Assembly (NCBI RefSeq): GCF_021917145.1
Contig: NC_061073.1
Coordinates: forward strand, 12,048,017 to 12,112,016
Origin: Hypomesus transpacificus
Taxonomy: Eukaryota > Chordata > Actinopteri > Osmeriformes > Osmeridae
Direction: 5' to 3'
Length of the DNA: 64,000 nucleotides
Below are positions 58,901-64,000 of the stretch, piece after piece. How positions within the stretch are numbered: the stretch's first letter is position 1; each line of letters opens with the position of its first letter. A program made the position numbers and the translations under genes. The notes under the pieces are model-generated. The model saw only the letters and a program-made list of their open reading frames with translations. It made no database searches and was not told where the DNA came from.

Positions 58901-60430
58901 AATCTTTACTGACTAAACTGCAAGCAGACTTGAAGTATGCTTGAAGAATGAATACAAATGATTTTTGCCGGTGTTCTAAAATTAATTTAAGGGTAGGGGG
59001 AGTACTTGTTCACACGGTCAACCTTTTTGAGCGAAACAATAAAGGGCAATGCATGCACAAACAAGTTCTCCGTTTAGGATTACAACTCCACAAAAGAAAA
59101 GGAGAAACCACAATGGCCACTGCCACTGGGTTTTCATTGTGTCCCATCTTCTTCGCGACTATCGGGGCCAGCTGATAAATTAAACTTTTACCGAATCCCG
59201 TAGGAAAGACGGCAAAAACTTATTTTCCATCGACAAATGCTTTGATTGCTTCTCTCTGTTTCTCTTTCAAAATTAATGCGCTGTCGATGTCTTCTAAAAC
59301 AGACTTGATGGCAGAATCATAACATCCCAGATCTCCAGCGGTAGCCATGTTTGTTCAAAACAAATTCAACTTAAGCGCTCTTTTGTGTCGTGGGTGATTA
59401 CGTTACTGTTGATCATCTGTCCATCATCGTATAAAGCCCGCCCTGGCAATTTCATTGGTTCGCCCAGATTCTGGTTTTCTGTAGTTGGTCCCCAATACGA
59501 GACCCTCCAGACCCAACTTCCCGACCAAATTTTTTGGGGGGCGGGGAGAAGTTGGGCTGGCAGCCAGGCTAGTTCCCCATAGCCCCTTGCTTTAACTATT
59601 ATTATTCCACGAGAACATTGGGGTATGCTAAATGGCAAAATATGTAATATGCAATTATTTAAGTTGTTCATGCAATTGAAGGGGAGTTCTAACATTGCCA
59701 CCGGGGGCTATTAGACATCATTAGCCATATGAAATGAACATGGTGTTCATGGTGAATAAATTGTTGACAATGAAAATGACTCAGTACTGCAATAGGCACA
59801 TAAACAAGGGTTGTAGATTGTAAATGGGGTATACTTAAAGGATGGGTTTTTTTGTTGCACAAACAAAAACATATATCACCACATCAACAAAAATGTATGT
59901 GTTTTATTAAATGCCACCAGAGGCAATTAAGATAAAAGGTTGTACTTTGCAGTAAACAGGATGTTCTTTTCACAATATCTGTGTGTGCGTTCTGCAGGCT
60001 GAGGCAATCCAAGTGAACCCACTCTACATGCTGATACCCACAACCCTCTGCACGTCTTTCTCCTTCCTGCTTCCTGTGTCTAACCCATCCAATGCCATCG
60101 TGTTTGGCTATGGCCATCTTCGCACCATTGACATGGTGAGTATTGAGTGAGCAGTGCACATTTTAGTATAACTACTGTCACCCCATCACATTGCATAGAA
60201 GCATGTTGTAGCGACAGTCTAATGTAAATACATCATACACATGTAAAGGGTATTCTTCATGTTTTCCCTCCATTCGATGATTCTAGGTGAAGGCGGGGCT
60301 TGGCACAAACGTAATCGGTGTCCTTGTGGTGGTACTGGCTGTGACGACTTTGGGAGTACCCCTATTTGGACTCAATACCTACCCTGACTGGGCGCCCATC
60401 TTACCTCCGTCCAACAGCACTGGCCTGTGA
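52953..60430 (+). CDS. slc13a1: Sodium/sulfate cotransporter (SLC13 family), one core exon missing
   Basis: Na+-coupled sulfate carrier of the apical membrane of kidney and intestine in mammals. Fourteen exons keep frame: 52953-53063, 53719-53847, 54081-54217, 55048-55235, 55400-55436, 55547-55616, 55948-56081, 56308-56427, 56832-56930, 57244-57345, 57773-57867, 58208-58302, 59998-60135 and 60287-60430; about 532 residues against 595 in human. Multiple membrane segments are seen. The first Ser-Asn-Thr motif is intact (SMWVSNTSAVAMV, residues 143-145), as are GTSPNLIFSEY and LPVSNPSNAIVFGYGHL. Between exon 12 (ends GGGFALAEGTQ) and exon 13 (starts AEAIQVNPLY) about 54 residues expected in the family are absent, including the second SNPAT motif. 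The intron was searched by eye and has no match. Splicing 12 to 13 stays in frame. The copy may be non-functional, or the exon may have been lost in assembly. Confidence 0.92.
57551..57738 (-). repeat. tRNA-derived SINE (GTCAGATGGCTGAGC family), reverse orientation
   Basis: Nearly complete copy read on the minus strand. The A-box end is at 57730-57738 (CCATCTGAC on plus), the B box is within GGGAATCAAACCAGC on plus, and the tail is ACATTTAGTCATTTAGTAGACGC. In slc13a1 intron 10. Confidence 0.9.
58426..58464 (+). repeat. SINE/L2 tail fragment
   Basis: GTCGCTCTGGATAAAAGCG followed by TCTGCTAAATGATTAAATG is the isolated 3' tail of the same family, in slc13a1 intron 12, where an exon is expected. 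Confidence 0.75.
59090..59348 (-). pseudogene. Fragment of a RecQ-like helicase gene, probably carried by a mobile element
   Basis: The minus strand from 59348 encodes MATAGDLGCYDSAIKSVLED and on to LKEKQREAIKAFVDGK. An in-frame TAA follows at 59222-59220, then the same frame continues VFAVFPTGFGKSLIYQLAPI and ends near AVAIVVSP. PTGFGKS preceded by a Q-E-A-I helix and followed by LIYQ is RecQ-type motif 0/I (Walker A). The downstream helicase motifs (DEAH, conserved C-terminal domain) are absent. Fish genomes contain many dispersed RecQ-like genes with this N-terminal form. Upstream sequence (59350-59700 on the minus side) may belong to the same insertion. Lies in slc13a1 intron 12. Clearly not functional as it stands. 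Confidence 0.75.
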
Positions 60431-61174
60431 GTCTTTGGGATAAAAGCACAGCTGAAATTACCTCAGGAAGGAAAAAAAAAGTGGGCAAGTAAGGACCAAT
60501 AGCGTGGACAAAGATGGGACACTGTACACAACGTGGTTCTGGTTAGTTAGCTATCCAGGCTAACGGATGCTGGTGATGGTGCACAGGTCGGGTCGCAAGG
60601 GAATATTGTTCTCCTGAAGTGCACAATATCACGGTCCACAGATTTTAAAATGCCGTTTGAGGACAAATCGATCGACTCCAGAGGACACTGTTTAACCAAT
60701 ATTGCAGTGCACCATGATGCAGTTTATTGACACGTGCATCATTGTATTTGTATTGGAACATCATGTTTTGTACCACACGTACAGCACATTGTTCTTGTGC
60801 AGAGGATTGATTTTGTCGCAGTTTATTTGTAAAAAATCTGTTTTTCCCATCCAATAGGAGCTGAAGAGTGGCAGTGACAGTGAATGTGAGAAAACATGAA
60901 GAAAAAAAAAAAGACAAACTGTCAGGTTGACTGCTGTATCACAGCAGTCATCATTATATAATGTAAATACAATGCTACAAATCAGTGGTAGCTTGTTTAC
61001 CTACACGTAAACCCAAATTTATATAGGAAAGATTTTCTAAGTACTGTACATTGATGTGGTTTTCTGTGAAATGTTGGTACATTGTAAAAGTGAAGTGACT
61101 GAAAGTATATTCGGTGTTGACATTTTGGAGTTGAAGTTGGATGTTACTCAGAAGAACTGAGTGAACAATTTATT

Positions 61175-61180
61175 ATTAAA
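61175..61180 (+). other. Candidate poly(A) signal of slc13a1
   Basis: ATTAAA about 745 bases downstream of the slc13a1 stop. No closer canonical AATAAA was seen. Confidence 0.35.
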
Positions 61181-62571
61181 TGTATATATTTTTTGGACAT
61201 TGTTGAATGAGGATCTTTATGTGTTGGTGGTAAAGAGCCATCATAGCCCTTCCCTGTGAGAAGCTTTGACTTATGAGGCACATTGAGATGTAAGATTCCA
61301 TCTTGTAGTCACTGTGTCCCTGGTTCTACTTGAGTACAGCATTACGTCTTGCCCTACGGAAAAGACCCTGCTCCAAAAGAGCTATTCCTGTAGGTTCACA
61401 ATCCAATCAGCACACCTGATTCAAATAATTAGATGGTTGATGCATTCAATCTGATTGGTCACTTAGTAGCTCTCTAGGGACAGAGTTGGACACATAGTTT
61501 AGATCTACAATACCAATAAGATGACACACTACTAAATGACATTGTCTGAATACTGTAAGTGTTTAAGTGTGCAGCATCTAAAGGTGAAGTACAATTAGTC
61601 TAATGGTGTCACATTACAAATACTTAGTGGAAGTGATGTTTGATCCTCCCCCCCCCCCCCCCCCCCCCCCCACACACACACAAACACGCCATGGCCATAA
61701 GGACACACAAACGTATGCAAGCATACACAAGCATACACCCACACATCATAGAAACACACACACACACAGAAAGCTATGGCATTAAGATAATTAAGTCAGC
61801 AATAGCACTCATGCCATGACAACACTAATGTAATTAGTGTTGTTAATTTTATATGAAGGTTGACAAGACGCAAATGCCTGGCCATGGTACAGACAGGCAC
61901 CAGGCAGGAGCAATTAGCTTTAATCATCTTCATTTCAAGACATAAGACATTTAGCAAAAGGTTAATTTATTCAATTTAAAAAAAAACTAAATTACAAGGT
62001 AAGACAAATGTCATGCTACCCTTAATATGCCTTTGTCCTACTAGAATGCAGTGTTTCATATTTAAATACAACTTCAAATTAAGCATTGTTTGTTTTAAAA
62101 TCTGAAAAGCAGCCTATAGTTTTACACCCATTTGTAGATATTGGTATCAACGTCAGACAAATGTTTCCAACGGGATCGACAGTCTCCAAACAAGAACCGT
62201 AAACGAAGGGTTGCTACTCCAATGTTTGTTCTTTTCTTATGGTAGATCGACTAGTTAAAATGGGCACCTCCCACGTGTTGCTGTTGTCCATTCTACACTA
62301 CAGGTTGCCCACCTGTATGGGAACCCAATGCGCGCACTGCCGTTGCGATAGTGAAAAGGCGCAAGCGGAAAGCCTTTGAGAGGCGACGTTTCTAAACTCC
62401 GCCCTTCACCTCGCATTTCTGTCAAGAAATTTCACTGTGAAGTCGTCGTCACCGTTCGGAAAGAGAGAAGAATACCGCCACTTAAAGGGCTGTGGCGACA
62501 AACACGAGCTGTCATCTCACGAGCTTTTCATTTTAGAAAAACAGTTGTTCACCTGCACCTGTGTCTTAGCG
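61181..62571. other. Intergenic region and cadps2 5' flank
   Basis: No coding exon. Contains a poly-C run (61648-61671) leading into CA repeats to about 61770. From about 62250 the sequence is richer in CpG and probably includes the cadps2 promoter and 5' UTR. Confidence 0.5.
61648..61770. repeat. Poly-C plus CA-rich low-complexity tract
   Basis: Twenty-four C followed by CA dinucleotides and imperfect CACACAAG/GCATACAC repeats, between slc13a1 and cadps2. Confidence 0.9.
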
Positions 62572-62877
62572 ATGTTGGATCCGTCCTCAAGTGAAGATTC
62601 GGGGGGAGATGAGGACCCTGAAGTTCCAAAAGAATTTCCTAAAACACCTGGTGCTTCCTCGGGGCAAGGAGGTAAACAAAAGAAACGACCACAAACTGAT
62701 CAACCCAAGCCTGAAAGTCATCCCGAACAAGATGAACTGGAGAAAGAAAGGGAGAGACTTCAGAAGGAAGAAGCGGAGAGGAAGATTAAGCTGCAGGTTT
62801 ACGTGTTTGTGTTGCGATGTATCGCATACCCTTTCAATGCCAAACAACCCACTGATATGGCACGCAGACAACAGAAG
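62572..62877 (+). CDS. cadps2: Calcium-dependent secretion activator 2 (CAPS2), first coding exon only
   Basis: CAPS proteins prime dense-core vesicles for Ca2+-triggered exocytosis. Exon 1 encodes 102 residues and ends at a perfect donor (CAGAAG|GTAAGTG), phase 0. It begins [16 protein letters not shown], as CADPS/CADPS2 do, then a variable charged region, then the conserved [18 protein letters not shown] and [14 protein letters not shown] at the exon end. Upstream in-frame codons to 62437 are in the 5' UTR; the ATG at 62572 is chosen by homology. The rest of the gene (C2, PH and MHD1 domains) lies beyond the window. Position after slc13a1 matches mammalian CADPS2 rather than CADPS. Confidence 0.93.
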
Positions 62878-64000
62878 GTAAGTGAGGGCAAACGCAGGCT
62901 AACCTTTTAAATACAGTTTGGAATAAAAGTAGCTAGTTACTGATAAAAAAGTGACTTCCTGCTACTTAAAACTAATTTGATATGACATAACAACCATAAT
63001 AAGTGACAACCACAAGTTTAAACCCAATCACAATAGGCTATATCGAATTACATAATTGCTTACTTTTTTATGGCTGGTTTGTTTAGCATACAAACAAACC
63101 GCAATCAGGATTCACCAGGTTAAGCCACAGGATGAGAGAGCAATTAGTAAACCTCTGCATCTTTATCTCCTGTATGTCGGCAAAGCTTGGATATCAAAGC
63201 AGGATCAGAGTAGGTTGGACTGCACAGCTGTTGCTCGTGCTGAACAATGGTCTGTATAACCCTAGGTGAACAGGCAAATTACTACAGCAATGGAGCTAAA
63301 TCCTTGGCAACAGATAAAGGAAAAGGAGTATGTGTGTGTGGAATGTAAAAGACAATATGAATGAAATAGTATGATAAGTCACAAAACCCCATTATTTGGA
63401 CTCTTCACATCATCAAAGAAGACTGAGACTAAAAACATTTTGTCTTTCCAAGATTGACTTTTTAGTTTGTTTACCTGGCCTGAGTCAAAATGCAAAATTA
63501 GCCTGAGGCATTGGCAGAAACAGCCTCCCCTTATTGACCAACACCAGCTGATTTGCAATCTAGTGGAAATCGAAAGCCTCAGTTCCCCTCCTGCTCGCAT
63601 GCATGAACCTTCAGGGTTGGAATAAAATAAAAAAGGGTTATCATCAAAATCAAAAGTGTTAGCTTGTATCAAAATACTAGCATATCTATGGCTAAATTAT
63701 GCAGTAGATTCTGTGATGTGTAGTGAATTTGGCAGAGGCGATTAGTTGACAAGACTTGCAGTTGTGTACTGCACCTTCCCTTGGTCTAGAACTCCTGCCA
63801 TGGTGATACAGTATGCAACATCACCATTGGCTTTTAGACCTACAGTATATTCCTTACAGCATGCAAACATTCAACCTCATACCCTTTGCAACTGTTCACA
63901 GATTGCAAGCCTTCCAAGTCTTCCCTGCCTGTGGCTCTGTGCATGCATTCAAAGTACAAGGAAAATAGAATCACCCATGCATAACAGCCTAGTGTGATGC
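62878..64000 (+). other. cadps2: Start of cadps2 intron 1
   Basis: Sequence after the exon 1 donor to the window end. No second exon (which should begin with an L-N-K-Q-Q-L-type sequence) is present. No repeat was recognised. Confidence 0.7.

Noticed and set aside
1-64000. CRISPR arrays, operons, phage or bacterial features
   Set aside because: The window is vertebrate nuclear DNA. Repeats found are microsatellites, SINEs and transposon remnants, not spaced CRISPR repeats.

Overview
This is a chromosomal window from a ray-finned fish, most likely a teleost. The genes are multi-exon with GT-AG introns and vertebrate gene families. The introns hold fish-type tRNA-derived SINEs with the common tail reading roughly 'gctctggataa...gcgtctgctaaatga', a hAT MITE, a teleost 'caaatcaaat' repeat and long microsatellites. 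I do not name a species. Exon models were built by reading splice sites by hand and checking frame across every junction.

The window is a conserved vertebrate block. From left to right it reads: hyaluronidase of the hyal4/spam1 group (-), wasl/N-WASP (+), lmod2 (-), two tandem asb15 genes (-, -), iqub (+), slc13a1 (+), and the first coding exon of cadps2 (+). Order and relative orientations match the human 7q31 block HYAL4-WASL-LMOD2-ASB15-IQUB-SLC13A1-CADPS2 as I recall it. ndufa5, expected between asb15 and iqub, was not seen.

Layout: 1-2.3 kb flank; 2.3-5.2 kb hyaluronidase; 5.3-12.6 kb intergenic with repeats and the wasl 5' region; 12.7-23.9 kb wasl (11 coding exons); 24.9-27.3 kb intergenic; 27.3-30.4 kb lmod2; 32.6-36.5 kb and 37.5-41.4 kb the two asb15 genes; 42.9-49.9 kb iqub (12 coding exons); 50-52.9 kb intergenic with a duplicated segment upstream of slc13a1; 53.0-60.4 kb slc13a1 (14 coding exons found, one expected exon absent); 62.6 kb to the end cadps2 exon 1 and part of intron 1.

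The genes do not form one pathway; they are neighbours by ancient synteny. lmod2 and asb15 are muscle genes in mammals. wasl and lmod2 both nucleate actin through WH2-type modules.

Main points for follow-up: (1) slc13a1 lacks the in-frame exon that should carry the second Ser-Asn-Pro sodium/substrate motif, and a decayed RecQ-like helicase fragment lies in that intron; (2) two intact tandem asb15 copies share a 132-bp near-identical tract inside otherwise diverged exon 7, suggesting gene conversion; (3) wasl carries two histidine-rich inserts; (4) iqub introns have long C or G homopolymers against splice sites; (5) a segment is duplicated upstream of slc13a1. I found no clearly new biological system.
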